DNA of 64,000 nt from Pantoea eucrina (GCF_002095385.1 NZ_MIPP01000003.1:62001-126000); one strand, 5' to 3'; positions 1 through 9,789 are shown, numbered from the stretch's first letter. Notes: generated by a model not told the origin, from the sequence alone. A program made the numbers and translations.

Positions 1-168
1 GTTCCTTCTGGCGCGGTCAAGGAGGATCTTGAACACCATGCCCTGCATGCACTGCCGCTCGCCTCACCCGGTCCGGGCGAACCGGTAGGGATCATCACCC
101 GCAGCGGCTATCCGCTCAGCCTCAGCGCTGAAGTGCTGATCGCCACGATCCGCAAGTTTCACCATTAG
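1..168 (+). CDS. LysR-family transcriptional regulator, C-terminal fragment (5' end outside window)
   Basis: An open frame enters at base 1 and ends at TAG 166-168, giving 55 residues. The end, with a GIITRSGYPLS stretch followed by a hydrophobic helix and a basic tail, resembles the last strand and helix of the effector-binding domain of LysR-type regulators. The DNA-binding half lies outside the window, so the target cannot be named. Its stop codon overlaps the smrA stop on the other strand by two bases (convergent genes). Family assignment is moderately sure. Confidence 0.6.
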   Translation, partial: VPSGAVKEDLEHHALHALPLASPGPGEPVGIITRSGYPLSLSAEVLIATIRKFHH

Positions 169-731
169 CGGCTGCGCTTTGCATGCCGCTCGCGGTTGTC
201 GAGCCGCGCCTGCTCAGTTTTACGCAAACTCACATAAAGCGCGCCCGCACCGCCGTGCTGCGGCTGTGCGGTACAGAAGCTTTGCACCTGATCAAACTGC
301 TGCAGCCAGCGCGCCAGATAGCTGCGCACAATGTTGGCATGCGACTCGTCATCACGTCCTTTGCCGTGAATAATCAGCAAATTACGCAGCCCCTGTCGGC
401 GCGCTTCCTGCATAAAACTGAACAGCGACTGGCGGCAGGTCTCCACCGGCTGACGCAGCAGATTCAGGCTCGCCTCCAGCGGATATTTGCCCAGCCGCAC
501 TTTATCCACGACGCCCTGCTGAATGCCTTCTGCCCGGTACTCCAGCGGTGATGTGAGCGGGACAATCTCCAGAAAACCGCGCGTAAGAAAGTTCTCTTCG
601 CTCTCCGGCGGCACAGTCCGTGGCGCTTTAGTGGAGGGCGCACGCAGCCACTGCGTATTAGCACAATCTTTCAGGGGCGTGACATCCCCCATGGCATCGC
701 GGAACAGGTCTTCATCATCAAGGTTCATCAT
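165..731 (-). CDS. smrA: SmrA (YdaL) Smr-domain DNA endonuclease
   Basis: A 188-residue soluble protein of the SmrA/YdaL family. The N-terminal segment (MMNLDDEDLFRDAMGDV) is family-typical. The C-terminal Smr domain shows the LIIHGKG motif near residue 123 and the GGAGALYVSLRK motif close to the end. Smr domains are nicking endonucleases or RNA-cleaving modules; the cellular role in enterobacteria is poorly defined. An in-frame upstream extension exists, but the start is placed at the ATG pair at 731/728 because a GGGGA ribosome-binding sequence sits just upstream and the product then begins like E. coli SmrA. It is divergent from fnr, as part of the usual smrA-fnr-uspE neighbourhood. Confidence 0.9.
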   Translation of the reverse strand: MMNLDDEDLFRDAMGDVTPLKDCANTQWLRAPSTKAPRTVPPESEENFLTRGFLEIVPLTSPLEYRAEGIQQGVVDKVRLGKYPLEASLNLLRQPVETCRQSLFSFMQEARRQGLRNLLIIHGKGRDDESHANIVRSYLARWLQQFDQVQSFCTAQPQHGGAGALYVSLRKTEQARLDNRERHAKRSR

Positions 732-945
732 GTTTCCCCATACCCGTTTAAGCATATGCGCACGGCATACTGATAAAACTGAAGAATAGCAAAGGTTGCC
801 GTACGGGGTAAAAGGTCTGCACCGCAGAGGCCGGATGCTGTTACGCCGCGCGGGTGAGATCAATCGGGCGAATACCCATTAATTGTAAGGTTTTTGTGCC
901 AGATCCAGCCTGCATGCATTCACAGCAGGAAGAAAAATGGTAAAA

Positions 946-959
946 TTGACGGCAGTCAA
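946..959 (+). promoter_or_regulatory. FNR-like binding site in the fnr promoter
   Basis: TTGACGGCAGTCAA is a near-palindrome matching the FNR consensus TTGAT-N4-ATCAA in eight of ten defined positions. It ends 20 bp before the fnr start codon. E. coli fnr is autoregulated through a similar imperfect site, so negative autoregulation is the likely role (inference). Confidence 0.6.
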
Positions 960-979
960 TAATCATCGAGCGTACAGAT

Positions 980-1732
980 ATGATCCAGGAAAAACGCAGC
1001 ATTCGACGTATTCAGTCTGGCGGATGTGCGATCCACTGTCAGGATTGCAGTATCAGCCAGTTGTGTATTCCTTTCACACTGAATGAGCATGAGCTTGATC
1101 AGCTGGACAACATCATCGAACGTAAAAAGCCGATTCAGAAAGGCCAGACATTATTCAAGGCGGGTGACGAACTGAAGTCGCTGTATGCCATTCGCTCCGG
1201 CACAATCAAGAGTTATACCATTACCGAACAGGGCGACGAGCAGATCACCGGCTTTCATCTGGCAGGCGACCTGGTCGGGTTTGATGCCATCGTTAACGCT
1301 AAGCACCCGGGCTTCGCACAGGCGCTGGAGACGGCCATGGTCTGCGAAATCCCTTTTGAGACGCTGGACGATCTGTCAGGCAAAATGCCCGCACTGCGTC
1401 AGCAGATGATGCGTCTGATGAGCGGAGAGATTAAAGGCGATCAGGATATGATTATGCTGCTCTCCAGAAAAAATGCTGAAGAGCGGCTGGCCGCCTTTAT
1501 CTGGAATCTCTCGCGGCGCTTTGGCCAGCGCGGTTTTTCGCAGCGCGAGTTCCGGCTGACCATGACGCGCGGCGATATCGGCAATTATCTGGGACTGACG
1601 GTTGAAACCATCAGCCGCCTGCTGGGGCGTTTTCAGAAAAGCGGCATGCTGGCTGTTAAAGGCAAATATATCACTATTGAAGATCACGCCCTGCTCTCTG
1701 AGCTGGCGGGTCAGGCGGAACAACCCGCCTGA
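980..1732 (+). CDS. fnr: FNR, oxygen-sensing global transcription regulator
   Basis: A 250-residue protein, nearly identical to E. coli FNR in length and sequence. The four cysteines that hold the oxygen-labile [4Fe-4S] cluster are visible at 20, 23, 29 and 122. A cNMP-binding-type beta roll follows, then the dimerisation helix, then a C-terminal helix-turn-helix with the recognition segment [11 protein letters not shown] near residue 209. Under anoxia it dimerises and binds TTGAT-N4-ATCAA sites. Two plausible targets lie in this window: its own promoter and fnrS. The upstream neighbour is smrA (divergent) and uspE follows on the same strand. Confidence 0.98.
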   Translation: MIQEKRSIRRIQSGGCAIHCQDCSISQLCIPFTLNEHELDQLDNIIERKKPIQKGQTLFKAGDELKSLYAIRSGTIKSYTITEQGDEQITGFHLAGDLVGFDAIVNAKHPGFAQALETAMVCEIPFETLDDLSGKMPALRQQMMRLMSGEIKGDQDMIMLLSRKNAEERLAAFIWNLSRRFGQRGFSQREFRLTMTRGDIGNYLGLTVETISRLLGRFQKSGMLAVKGKYITIEDHALLSELAGQAEQPA

Positions 1733-1850
1733 GGCGTTGCCGGGTCAGTAATTGTTATTTTATTGATCCGGCTACACCTTTTCCGCTTCTGCACGCCCGG
1801 AACTTAGGCTATCTTTATTCCATATGGCCTGGGTCTAAGGAGAGTGCGCT

Positions 1851-2807
1851 ATGTCCCGTTACCAACATGTTCTGGTCGCGATCGATCCTCAGCAGGACGA
1901 TCAGCCGGCGCTGCGTCGCGCGGTTTATCTGAATCAACGCATCGGCGGAAAAATTAAAGCGTTTCTGCCTATCTATGATTTCTCCTATGAAATGACCACC
2001 CTGCTTTCGCCTGATGAGCGCACGAATATGCGCAAAGGGGTGATTAGCCAGCGCACCGAGTGGATCCGTGAGCAGGCGCAGGCCTATCTGGATGCCGGCG
2101 TAGATATCGAAATCAAAGTGGTCTGGCACAACCGCCCTTTTGAAGCGATTATTCAGGAGGTGCTGGCGCACAATCATGACCTGGTGCTGAAAATGGCACA
2201 CCAGCATGACCGGCTGGAGTCGGTGATTTTTACCCCCACCGACTGGCATCTGCTACGTAAATGTCCCTGCCCGGTGTGGATGGTAAAAGATCAGCCGTGG
2301 CCGGAAGGCGGTAAAGCGGTGGTGGCGGTAAACCTCGCCAGCGAAGAGCCGCATCACGATGAGCTGAATCAGAAACTGATCCGCGAAACCGCGCGTCTGG
2401 CGGAAATGGTAAATCACACCGAGGTCCATCTGGTGGGCGCTTATCCGGTTACGCCGATTAATATCGCCATTGAGCTGCCCGATTTTGATCCCAGCGTCTA
2501 TAACGACGCTATCCGCGGTCAGCATCTGGTGGCGATGAAAGCGCTGCGACAGAAATTCTCCATCGGTGAAGAGTTTACTCACGTCGCTAAAGGCCTGCCG
2601 GAAGAGGTGATCCCCGATATCGCTTCACAGCTGGATGCCGGTATTGTCGTGCTCGGTACGATAGGCCGTACCGGCCTCTCGGCGGCCTTTCTTGGCAACA
2701 CCGCTGAGCAGGTTATCGACCATCTGCGCTGTGATTTACTGGCCATCAAGCCGGATGATTTTAAATCGCCGGTCGATCGTGATGATGAGGAAGATGAAGA
2801 GGATTAA
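1851..2807 (+). CDS. uspE: UspE tandem universal stress protein
   Basis: A 318-residue cytoplasmic protein made of two UspA-like domains (about 1-150 and 155-305), close to the E. coli length of 316. The second domain ends with the [20 protein letters not shown] segment typical of nucleotide-binding Usp folds. An acidic tail ([10 protein letters not shown]) closes the protein. UspE is linked to stress survival, aggregation and motility in E. coli. The start ATG follows a strong AAGGAGAG ribosome-binding site. The fnr-uspE arrangement is conserved in enterobacteria. Confidence 0.95.
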   Translation: MSRYQHVLVAIDPQQDDQPALRRAVYLNQRIGGKIKAFLPIYDFSYEMTTLLSPDERTNMRKGVISQRTEWIREQAQAYLDAGVDIEIKVVWHNRPFEAIIQEVLAHNHDLVLKMAHQHDRLESVIFTPTDWHLLRKCPCPVWMVKDQPWPEGGKAVVAVNLASEEPHHDELNQKLIRETARLAEMVNHTEVHLVGAYPVTPINIAIELPDFDPSVYNDAIRGQHLVAMKALRQKFSIGEEFTHVAKGLPEEVIPDIASQLDAGIVVLGTIGRTGLSAAFLGNTAEQVIDHLRCDLLAIKPDDFKSPVDRDDEEDEED

Positions 2808-3109
2808 CCGTCACGGGCGCTGCGGCGCCCCTGCATGATGACGCCCGTCCTGATCCATTACCCCGCTTAACAACATCCTATACCGCAGCGCGTAGCCTGA
2901 ACGGGCTACGCGCTTAACTGCCCGACAGACGCATTCGCGATTTCAGAAAAAATATTGCCGCAAAAAGAGACATGCATCCATACGGCATTCACGCTAAATT
3001 GGCTGAGACAGGCTGATTATTACATGCAATAATCAGCGGCTAATCTGTTATACATCAAGAGTCCAGCACGTTTTCGTACTCATTTTGCGTAAGGCGAAGG
3101 ATCATTTTT
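2808..3109. other. uspE-ydgH intergenic region with two hairpins
   Basis: No gene is seen here. A short hairpin just after uspE (2815-2820 pairing with 2825-2830) and a perfect 11-bp stem (2887-2897 with 2904-2914, six-base loop) could end transcription or protect the mRNA end, although neither has a T-tract. The rest is AT-richer and contains the likely ydgH promoter, with a TTATACAT element near 3048. Confidence 0.5.
3012..3037. repeat. Perfect 10-bp inverted repeat upstream of ydgH
   Basis: GCTGATTATT (3012-3021) is followed by ACATGC and its exact reverse complement AATAATCAGC (3028-3037). The AT-rich palindrome lies about 75 bp upstream of the ydgH start. It has no T-tract, so an operator is as likely as a terminator. 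Confidence 0.5.
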
Positions 3110-4066
3110 ATGAAGCTGAAGAACACCATTCTGGCGTCTACTCTGTTATCGCTGCTGGCAGCTAACGCGTTTGCTGCCAAAGAGCTGACGCCGGAACAAG
3201 CGGCCGGCCTGAAACCATTCGAACGTATTAATATCAACGGCCGCTTCAACGCAATCGGTGATGCCACCAGCGCAGTCTCGAGAGCAGCAGATGAGAAAGG
3301 CGCTGACTCGTTTTACGTTCAGGGCATCAATGATACCAACGGTAACGGCGGCAACTGGCGCGTCACCGCAGATTTATACAAAGCGGACGCCGCTAAAGCA
3401 TCGACCGATACGCAGTATCGCGTGATCAACGGCGTTAAAGAGCTGCCGAAAGCGGAAGCCTACCGCCTTGAACCGTTCGACACGGTTTCAGTCAGTGGCT
3501 TCTTCTCCAGCCAGCCCGCGGTAAATGATGCGATCTCCAGAGCCGCACAGAAAAAAGGCGCCGCCTCATTCTTTATCGTGCGCCAGGTTGATGCCAATAA
3601 CGGCGGCAATCAGTACGTCACCGCCTATGTCTATAAAGCTGATGCCAAAGCGCGTATCGTCCAGGATACATCAAACTCGATTCCTGCTGATTCTGAAGCC
3701 GGAAAAGCCGCGCTGGCCGCTGGCGGCGCAGCGGCGTCGCGCGTGGCGCTGCCGGGCGTAGCCTCTTCTGATACGCCAAGCACCAATGTAGGTCGCTTCT
3801 TTGAGACGCAGAGTTCAACCGGCAAACGCTATACGGTGAAGCAGTCAGATGGCCGCAGCGTGCAGGAAGTCAATGCGATTACCGCCGCGCAGATGCAGCC
3901 GTTTGATACCATCACCTTCTCCGATCATTTCGGCACGCCGACTGAGATTTCAGAGGCCGTCGGCAAGCGGGCTATCGCCAAAGGCGCGAAGTATTACCAC
4001 ATCACGCGCCAGTGGCAGAACCAGAGCGGTGGCAACCTTACCGTTACCGCCGACCTGTTTAAATAA
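3110..4066 (+). CDS. ydgH: YdgH periplasmic triple-YhcN (DUF1471) protein
   Basis: A 318-residue exported protein with an N-terminal signal peptide (about 1-22, cleaving after AFA). Three repeats of the YhcN/BhsA-type DUF1471 fold follow, each with the pattern 'lkPFd.i.v.G.f......a...a..kGA..fyi'. They are centred near residues 60, 145 and 285. E. coli YdgH (SssB) is 314 residues and has the same architecture; small relatives are stress-induced envelope proteins. Its function remains loosely defined (stress and envelope). It starts at ATG 3110 after an AAGGATC ribosome-binding region. Confidence 0.93.
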   Translation: MKLKNTILASTLLSLLAANAFAAKELTPEQAAGLKPFERININGRFNAIGDATSAVSRAADEKGADSFYVQGINDTNGNGGNWRVTADLYKADAAKASTDTQYRVINGVKELPKAEAYRLEPFDTVSVSGFFSSQPAVNDAISRAAQKKGAASFFIVRQVDANNGGNQYVTAYVYKADAKARIVQDTSNSIPADSEAGKAALAAGGAAASRVALPGVASSDTPSTNVGRFFETQSSTGKRYTVKQSDGRSVQEVNAITAAQMQPFDTITFSDHFGTPTEISEAVGKRAIAKGAKYYHITRQWQNQSGGNLTVTADLFK

Positions 4067-4071
4067 TGATG

Positions 4072-4101
4072 CAGCGGGGCAGCCAGACTGCCCTGCTGTT
4101 T
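4072..4101 (+). terminator. Putative ydgH terminator
   Basis: An 11-bp stem with one G-U pair (4072-4082 with 4088-4098, loop CCAGA) is followed by TTT directly after the ydgH stop. The T-tract is short. Confidence 0.5.
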
Positions 4102-4271
4102 GCATAGTTCCTGCACAAATCTGCATACTCTTGCATTGCCATCCCTCTCTCCTCCTCGTAAAATCTGCCGCCTGTTTTCAGGGGATTCCGTTTTAATCTG
4201 CGCCTGATGGTGCACTACACTTCTACGGAAAGTTCACGACCCAGCATACTCTGCTGTTCAGGAAAGGCATT

Positions 4272-5662
4272 TTGGATAAAAAATTAGGTCTTAGCGCGTT
4301 GACGGCTCTGGTGCTCAGCTCCATGCTTGGCGCGGGCGTGTTTAGCCTGCCGCAGAATATGGCGGCCGTCGCGGGGCCGGCGGCGCTGCTCATCGGCTGG
4401 CTCATCACCGGCGTGGGTATTATTTTTCTCTCCCTCGCAATGCTGCTGCTGACGCGGCTCAAACCGGAGCTCGACGGCGGTATCTTTACCTATGCCCGCG
4501 CCGGGTTTGGTGAGCTAACGGGATTCTGCTCGGCGTGGGGCTACTGGCTCTGCGCCGTGATCGCCAACGTCTCTTATCTGGTGATTGTGTTCTCTGCGCT
4601 GAGCTTTTTTACCGATACGCCGCAGCACGTGGTGTTTGGCGACGGTAACACCTGGCAGGCGATGCTGGGCGCTTCGGTGCTGCTCTGGCTGGTACACTGG
4701 CTGGTGCTGCGCGGCGTGCAGACCGCAGCGAGCATTAATATGCTGGCCACGCTTGGCAAGCTGGTCCCGCTGCTGCTGTTTGTGGTGCTGGCGCTGCTGG
4801 CATTTAATTATGACCGGTTCAGCTTCGATTTCAGCGGCGCTGAGCTGGGTCAGCCCCTGTGGCAGCAGATCAAGCAGACCATGCTTATCACGCTGTGGGT
4901 ATTTATCGGCGTTGAGGGAGCGTGGTGGTATCGGCGCGCGCGCGCAATAAACAGGATGTGGGGCGCGCCACGCTGCTGGCGGTGCTGGCGGCGCTGCTGG
5001 TTTATCTGCTGGTCACGCTGCTCTCGCTGGGTGTTATCCCGCGCGCTGAGCTGGCGCAGCTGCGCAACCCGTCAATGGCGGGGCTGATGACGCATCTGCT
5101 GGGTCACTGGGGCGATGCGGTGATAGCGGCGGGGCTGATTGTCTCGGTCTGCGGCGCCTATCTCAGCTGGACCATCATGGCGGCTGAAGTTCCCTTTATC
5201 GCTGCCCGGCAGGGTGCATTTCCGCGCAGCCTCGCCCGACAGAACCGTCATAACTCGCCTGCGGCGTCGCTGTGGCTGACCAACGGCAGCGTACAGGTTT
5301 GCCTGATCGCCATCGCGCTGACCGGCGCTGACTACAATACCCTGCTCACGATCGCCTCAGAGATGATTCTGGTGCCTTACCTGCTGGTGGGACTCTATCT
5401 GATGAAGGTGGTGCGCGGCCAGCAGAAACCGCTGGCGATGAGCATCGGGCTGGGTGCCACGCTGTATGGCCTCTGGCTGCTCTACGCCTCAGGCCCGCTG
5501 CATCTGCTGCTCTCCGTGGTGCTTTACGCGCCGGGACTGCTGCTGTTTCTCTACGCGCGCCGCGGCGGACGCGGTGACAAACCGCTGCTGCAGCTGGAGC
5601 GCATGGCGATTGTGCTGTTGATGGCGGCATCGCTGCCCGCGCTGTGGCAGCTTACGCAGTAA
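4272..5662 (+). CDS. ydgI: YdgI amino-acid antiporter (arginine/ornithine ArcD-like), frameshifted
   Basis: An APC-superfamily inner-membrane antiporter; related ArcD proteins exchange arginine for ornithine. The reading frame starts at TTG 4272 (DKKLGLSALTALVLSSMLGAGVFSLP) and matches E. coli YdgI throughout, but it is split. Frame one covers about 4272-4922 and frame two resumes with VVSARARNKQDVGRATL and runs to 5662. Restoring one G at about 4922 (GCG-TGGTGG to GCG-GTGGTGG) rebuilds a single protein of about 463 residues against 460 in E. coli, with roughly twelve membrane helices. The defect is either a consensus error or a recent inactivating mutation; the rest of the frame is undecayed. 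It converges with the next gene, with abutting stop codons. Confidence 0.88.
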
Positions 5663-6076
5663 TCAATGCGCGAGTGCCGGAATGGAGACGCACAGCAGAT
5701 CGTTCTGCTGTGTAAGATTGAGGGGTTTGCTGTATTCGTGGTGGATCCCATCAAGCTGTTCCGCAGAGAGCGGATAAGGCAGCTGGATATCAAACCGGCT
5801 GATATGCTGCTGCTCCGCCAGCGTGATCAGCCGGGCGATATTGATCTCATCGCTGACCTGCGTTGAAATGATTTGCAACGCTAATTCTTTCAAGTGATCG
5901 TCGCTGGCCTGTAAGCTGTGCGCAGACTTACGGGTCACCATGCCAAAAATGGGCATGACACCGTAAATGGCGTCAACAAAGCTCCAGCGTTTTTTGCAGG
6001 AAGCGGAGAGAAAGTCACTGTAATTGAAGCAGATGCGATCACTGTATCCGGCTGAAGCCAGCTCTTTATCAGACAC
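5663..6076 (-). CDS. Hypothetical protein, 137 aa
   Basis: I do not recognise this family. The start is set at GTG 6076 because a strong AGGAGG ribosome-binding site sits eight bases upstream; this gives 137 residues starting MSDKELASAGYSDRICF. The product is soluble, without signal peptide or membrane helix. It has a mixed alpha/beta look with a hydrophobic segment around residues 30-45 and a helical middle (DDHLKELALQIISTQ). It sits where E. coli carries folM and ydgC, between ydgI (convergent, stops abutting) and rstA (divergent), so it could share the rstA regulatory region. Confidence 0.65.
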   Translation of the reverse strand: MSDKELASAGYSDRICFNYSDFLSASCKKRWSFVDAIYGVMPIFGMVTRKSAHSLQASDDHLKELALQIISTQVSDEINIARLITLAEQQHISRFDIQLPYPLSAEQLDGIHHEYSKPLNLTQQNDLLCVSIPALAH

Positions 6077-6252
6077 CCTCGCACTCCTCCTGTTTTTCAA
6101 TGCGGTTCCGAACCTTGCGCCTTAACGCGCCGCTAATAATGGCACATTTCACGGTATACATACCAGTGAGACAGGGATATTTCGTGCGGTAGCGTAGTGC
6201 TCAGGACCAGGAAAAGCTATGCTGCTGCCATTCTTTTTCAGCGCGCTTACCT

Positions 6253-6975
6253 ATGAACAAAATTGTCTATGTTGAAGATGAGCCGGAAGTCGGCGAGCTG
6301 ATCGCCGCCTATCTGGGTCGCCATGATATTGACGTGGTGGTCGAAACGCGCGGCGATCGCGCCGAGGCGACGATTCTTAACGTCCAGCCGGATCTGGTCC
6401 TGCTGGATATTATGCTGCCGGGTAAAGATGGCATGACGCTCTGCCGCGACCTGCGGGCGCACTGGAGTGGTCCCATTGTCCTGCTGACCTCGCTCGACAG
6501 CGATATGAACCATATTCTCGCGCTTGAAATGGGCGCCAATGACTACATTCTCAAGACCACGCCCCCTGCCGTGCTGCTGGCGCGGCTGCGTCTGCATCTG
6601 CGCCAGGCGGTGGTCAACAAGCCGGAGAGCACGCCGGCACAGCAGCAGTCGCAGAAAGTGCTGCGGTTTGGTTCGCTGACCATCGATGCGCTGAACCGTC
6701 AGGTGCTGCTGTTTGATGAGAACATTACGCTTTCAACGGCCGACTTCGATCTGCTGTGGCAGCTGGCGAGCCACGCCGGCGAGATCCTCGATCGCGACGC
6801 GCTGCTGATGACGCTGCGCGGCGTGAGCTATGACGGCATGGATCGCAGTATTGATGTGGCTATCTCGCGGCTGCGCAAAAAGCTCTATGACAGCGCGACT
6901 GAGCCGTTTCGCATCAAAACCATCCGCAACAAAGGCTACCTGTTTGCGCCTCAGGCCTGGGATACCCGCAGCTGA
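6253..6975 (+). CDS. rstA: RstA response regulator
   Basis: An OmpR/PhoB-class response regulator of 240 residues (E. coli 239). The receiver domain carries the acidic pocket at residues 8-10 and the phospho-acceptor Asp52 in LVLLDIMLPGKDGM. A winged-helix DNA-binding domain fills about 135-235 (LSTADFDLLWQLASHAGEILDRD). RstA binds TACATNTNGTTACA boxes and in E. coli activates asr; a matching box stands before asr in this window. Its TGA overlaps the rstB ATG by one base, which implies translational coupling. Confidence 0.96.
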   Translation: MNKIVYVEDEPEVGELIAAYLGRHDIDVVVETRGDRAEATILNVQPDLVLLDIMLPGKDGMTLCRDLRAHWSGPIVLLTSLDSDMNHILALEMGANDYILKTTPPAVLLARLRLHLRQAVVNKPESTPAQQQSQKVLRFGSLTIDALNRQVLLFDENITLSTADFDLLWQLASHAGEILDRDALLMTLRGVSYDGMDRSIDVAISRLRKKLYDSATEPFRIKTIRNKGYLFAPQAWDTRS

Positions 6976-8285
6976 TGAGAAAGCTCTTTATTCAGTTTTA
7001 CCTGCTGCTGTTTGTCTGCTTTCTGGTGATGACCCTGCTGGTGGGCCTGGTGTATAAGTTTACCGCCGAGCGGGCTGGCCGGCAGTCGATGAATGACCTG
7101 ATGGCCAGCTCGCTGTTTCTGATGCGCAGCGAGCTGCGCGAGATCCCGCCGCGCGACTGGAACAAAACTATCCGCAGTCTCGATCTTGACCTCTCTTTCG
7201 ATCTCAATATCGAACCTATGAGCAAATACCAGCTGGATGAGAGGGATATGAAACGTCTGCGCGCCGGCGAAATTGTCGCGCTCGACGATCAGTACACCTT
7301 TCTGCAGCATATTCCCCGCAGCCACTACGTGCTCTCTGTCGGGCCTATCCCCTATCTGTTTTATCTGCATCAGATGCGGCTGCTCGATATTGCGCTGGTG
7401 GCGTTTATTGGTATGTCGCTGGCACTGCCGGTATTTATCTGGCTGCGTCCGCACTGGCAGGAGATGCAGCGGCTGGAGAAAGCCGCGGAGCGCTTTGGCC
7501 GCGGTGAGCTGGACGTGCGCACCCATTTTGAAAGCACCTCCAGCCTTCACAGTCTCGGCGTGGCGTTTAACCAGATGGCGGATAACATCAATACGCTGGT
7601 GGCCAGCAAAAAACAGCTGATTGATGGCATCGCCCACGAGCTGCGCACGCCGCTGGTGCGCCTGCGCTACCGGCTGGAGATGAGCGATAACCTGACAGAG
7701 GCGGAGTCCGCCGCGCTGAATCGCGATGTGGGCCAGCTGGAGAGCCTGATTGAAGAACTGCTGACCTATGCCCGGCTGGACCGTCCGCGGGTCGACCTGC
7801 ATCTGCAGTCGTTCGACCTGGCGCAGTGGCTGCGGCTCTATATTGCTGATGTACAGAGTATGCAGCCGCACACGCAGATCGCGCTGGATATTCCGCAGCT
7901 GCAGAATACCGGCAGCGCCGACATGCGGCTGATGGAGCGGGTGCTGGATAACCTCGTCAATAATGCGTTGCGCTACGCTACTGAGCGGCTGCGCGTCAGC
8001 CTCTGGTTTGACGGCACAACCGGCATTTTGCAGGTAGAGGATGATGGTCCCGGCATTCCGGCCGAAGAGCGCCAGCGGGTTTTTGAGCCTTTCGTTCGTC
8101 TCGATCCCAGCCGCGATCGCGCGACCGGCGGCTGCGGCCTCGGGCTGGCTATCGTCCATTCGATTGCCCAGGCGCTGCAGGGTCAGGTGGTGATCGAGAG
8201 CTCGCCGCTCGGCGGCGCCAGCGTTCGCTTTTGCTGGCCGGTTGATTTACCCTTGCGTGAGACACCCCCCCGCTTACCCGCTTAA
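6975..8285 (+). CDS. rstB: RstB sensor histidine kinase
   Basis: A 436-residue inner-membrane histidine kinase. TM1 lies at about 4-28, a periplasmic sensor domain at about 30-135 and TM2 at about 137-157. A HAMP linker leads to the H-box IAHELRTPLVRL with phospho-accepting His221, then the N-box DNLVNNALRYA and the G-boxes DDGPGIP and GCGLGLAI of the ATP lid. It phosphorylates RstA. In E. coli the pair is induced through PhoP and under acid; I saw no clear PhoP box upstream of rstA here. Length matches E. coli RstB (433). Confidence 0.95.
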   Translation: MRKLFIQFYLLLFVCFLVMTLLVGLVYKFTAERAGRQSMNDLMASSLFLMRSELREIPPRDWNKTIRSLDLDLSFDLNIEPMSKYQLDERDMKRLRAGEIVALDDQYTFLQHIPRSHYVLSVGPIPYLFYLHQMRLLDIALVAFIGMSLALPVFIWLRPHWQEMQRLEKAAERFGRGELDVRTHFESTSSLHSLGVAFNQMADNINTLVASKKQLIDGIAHELRTPLVRLRYRLEMSDNLTEAESAALNRDVGQLESLIEELLTYARLDRPRVDLHLQSFDLAQWLRLYIADVQSMQPHTQIALDIPQLQNTGSADMRLMERVLDNLVNNALRYATERLRVSLWFDGTTGILQVEDDGPGIPAEERQRVFEPFVRLDPSRDRATGGCGLGLAIVHSIAQALQGQVVIESSPLGGASVRFCWPVDLPLRETPPRLPA

Positions 8286-8297
8286 GGAGATCTGGCT

Positions 8298-9782
8298 GTG
8301 ACATCAGCTTATCAGGAACTTACCCGCACGTTTCAGCGCCTTTCCCGTTTCGGTCACCTCGGTGCGATTGCCGGGGTTGATATGCAGACTACCATGCCGC
8401 CCGGCGGCAGTCAGGCGCGTGGCGAAGCGCTGGCCGAACTCAGCGTATTTATGCATGAGCTGCTGACCGCGCCGGCGCTGGAAGGGCTTTTCTCTGCTGC
8501 TGAGCAGGAGTCGCTGAACGATGTTGAGCAGGCAAACGTGGCGGAGATGCAGCGCGCCTGGCGTCAGGCAACGCTGCTTCCCGCCGCGCTGGTCGAAGCA
8601 AAATCGCTGGCGGGCTCGCGCTGCGAGCATGCGTGGCGATCGCAGCGCCCGGCGAATGACTGGCAGGGCTTCAGCGCTAACCTCAAAGAGGTTGTCCGAC
8701 TGAGCCGGGAAGAGGCGCAGCTGCGCGCCGCTGCGGCCAGCACGTCGCGCTATGACGCGCTGCTGGATCTGTATGAGCCAGGCATGACCAGCGCCCGGCT
8801 TGACGCCACTTTTGGCGCGCTGAAAAGCTGGCTGCCTGATTTACTGCAGCGGGCGGTGGCAAAGCAGGCGCAGGCGCCGCTTCAGCCGCTGGGACCCTTT
8901 GCCGTTGAGTCACAGAAGCAGCTGGGGCTGAGCGTAATGAAGCTGCTCGGCTTCGATTTCAATCATGGTCGTCTGGATGTCAGCGCCCACCCTTTTTGCG
9001 GCGGTGTGCCGGACGACGTGCGCATCACCACGCGCTACAACGAAAGCGAGTTTCTCAGCGCCATGATGGGTGTGATCCATGAGACCGGGCACGCGCGCTA
9101 CGAACAGAATCTGCCACAGCAGTGGCGCGGTCAGCCGGTGGCCCTGGCGCGCTCTACCGCGATTCATGAGTCGCAGAGCCTGTTTATGGAGATGCAGCTG
9201 GGCCGCAGCCGCGCCTTTTTGCAGCATATTCAGCCGCAGGTTGTCGCGCTGATGGGTGAGCAGCCTGCGCTGGAGACGCCTAACTTTATTCGTCTGGCGC
9301 AGCGCGTCAAGCCTGGCTTTATCCGCGTCGATGCCGATGAGCTGAGCTATCCGGCACACGTTATTCTGCGCTATGAGATTGAGCGCGCGCTAATTGAAGG
9401 TGAGATTGAGGTAGAGGATATTCCGGCGCTGTGGGATGAAAAAATGCAGCAGTCGCTCGGCATTGATACCCGTGGCAACTATCGCGATGGCTGTATGCAG
9501 GATATCCACTGGACCGACGGCGCGTTCGGCTATTTCCCGACCTATACGCTGGGCGCGATGTATGCGGCACAGCTTTATCAGGCAGTTAAGCGCGCGATCC
9601 CGCAGCTGGAGACGCTGATCCTCAACGGCGAGCTGCAGCCGGTATTTGACTGGCTGCAGCAGAATATCTGGCAGCACGGCAGTCGCTTCCCGACTGAACA
9701 GCTGCTGCGCAACGCCACCGGTGAAGCGCTGAATCCGGACTATTTCCGTCAGCACCTTGAGCAGCGCTACCTCGCCGATTGA
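8298..9782 (+). CDS. M32-family metallocarboxypeptidase (carboxypeptidase Taq type)
   Basis: A cytoplasmic zinc carboxypeptidase of 494 residues that would remove C-terminal amino acids from peptides. All hallmark M32 motifs are present: HPF at 231-233, DDVRITTRY just after it, the zinc motif HETGH at 261-265 (His261, Glu262 catalytic, His265), IHESQSLFMEMQLGRS, FIRVDADELSYP and GCMQDIHWTDG. The start is GTG 8298, behind AAGGAG. It lies 12 bases after rstB on the same strand and could be co-transcribed with rstAB. E. coli K-12 has no counterpart at this locus. Confidence 0.92.
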   Translation: MTSAYQELTRTFQRLSRFGHLGAIAGVDMQTTMPPGGSQARGEALAELSVFMHELLTAPALEGLFSAAEQESLNDVEQANVAEMQRAWRQATLLPAALVEAKSLAGSRCEHAWRSQRPANDWQGFSANLKEVVRLSREEAQLRAAAASTSRYDALLDLYEPGMTSARLDATFGALKSWLPDLLQRAVAKQAQAPLQPLGPFAVESQKQLGLSVMKLLGFDFNHGRLDVSAHPFCGGVPDDVRITTRYNESEFLSAMMGVIHETGHARYEQNLPQQWRGQPVALARSTAIHESQSLFMEMQLGRSRAFLQHIQPQVVALMGEQPALETPNFIRLAQRVKPGFIRVDADELSYPAHVILRYEIERALIEGEIEVEDIPALWDEKMQQSLGIDTRGNYRDGCMQDIHWTDGAFGYFPTYTLGAMYAAQLYQAVKRAIPQLETLILNGELQPVFDWLQQNIWQHGSRFPTEQLLRNATGEALNPDYFRQHLEQRYLAD

Positions 9783-9789
9783 CCCCGCA

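Noticed and set aside
1735-1775. Hairpin after fnr (GCCGG..TCA..TAA with TTATTGATCCGGC)
   Set aside because: Two mismatches and no T-tract; too weak to list as a terminator.
6951-8159. Minus-strand open frame of 402 codons
   Set aside because: It is antisense to rstB, has no ribosome-binding site and shows Arg/Gln/His-rich shadow composition.
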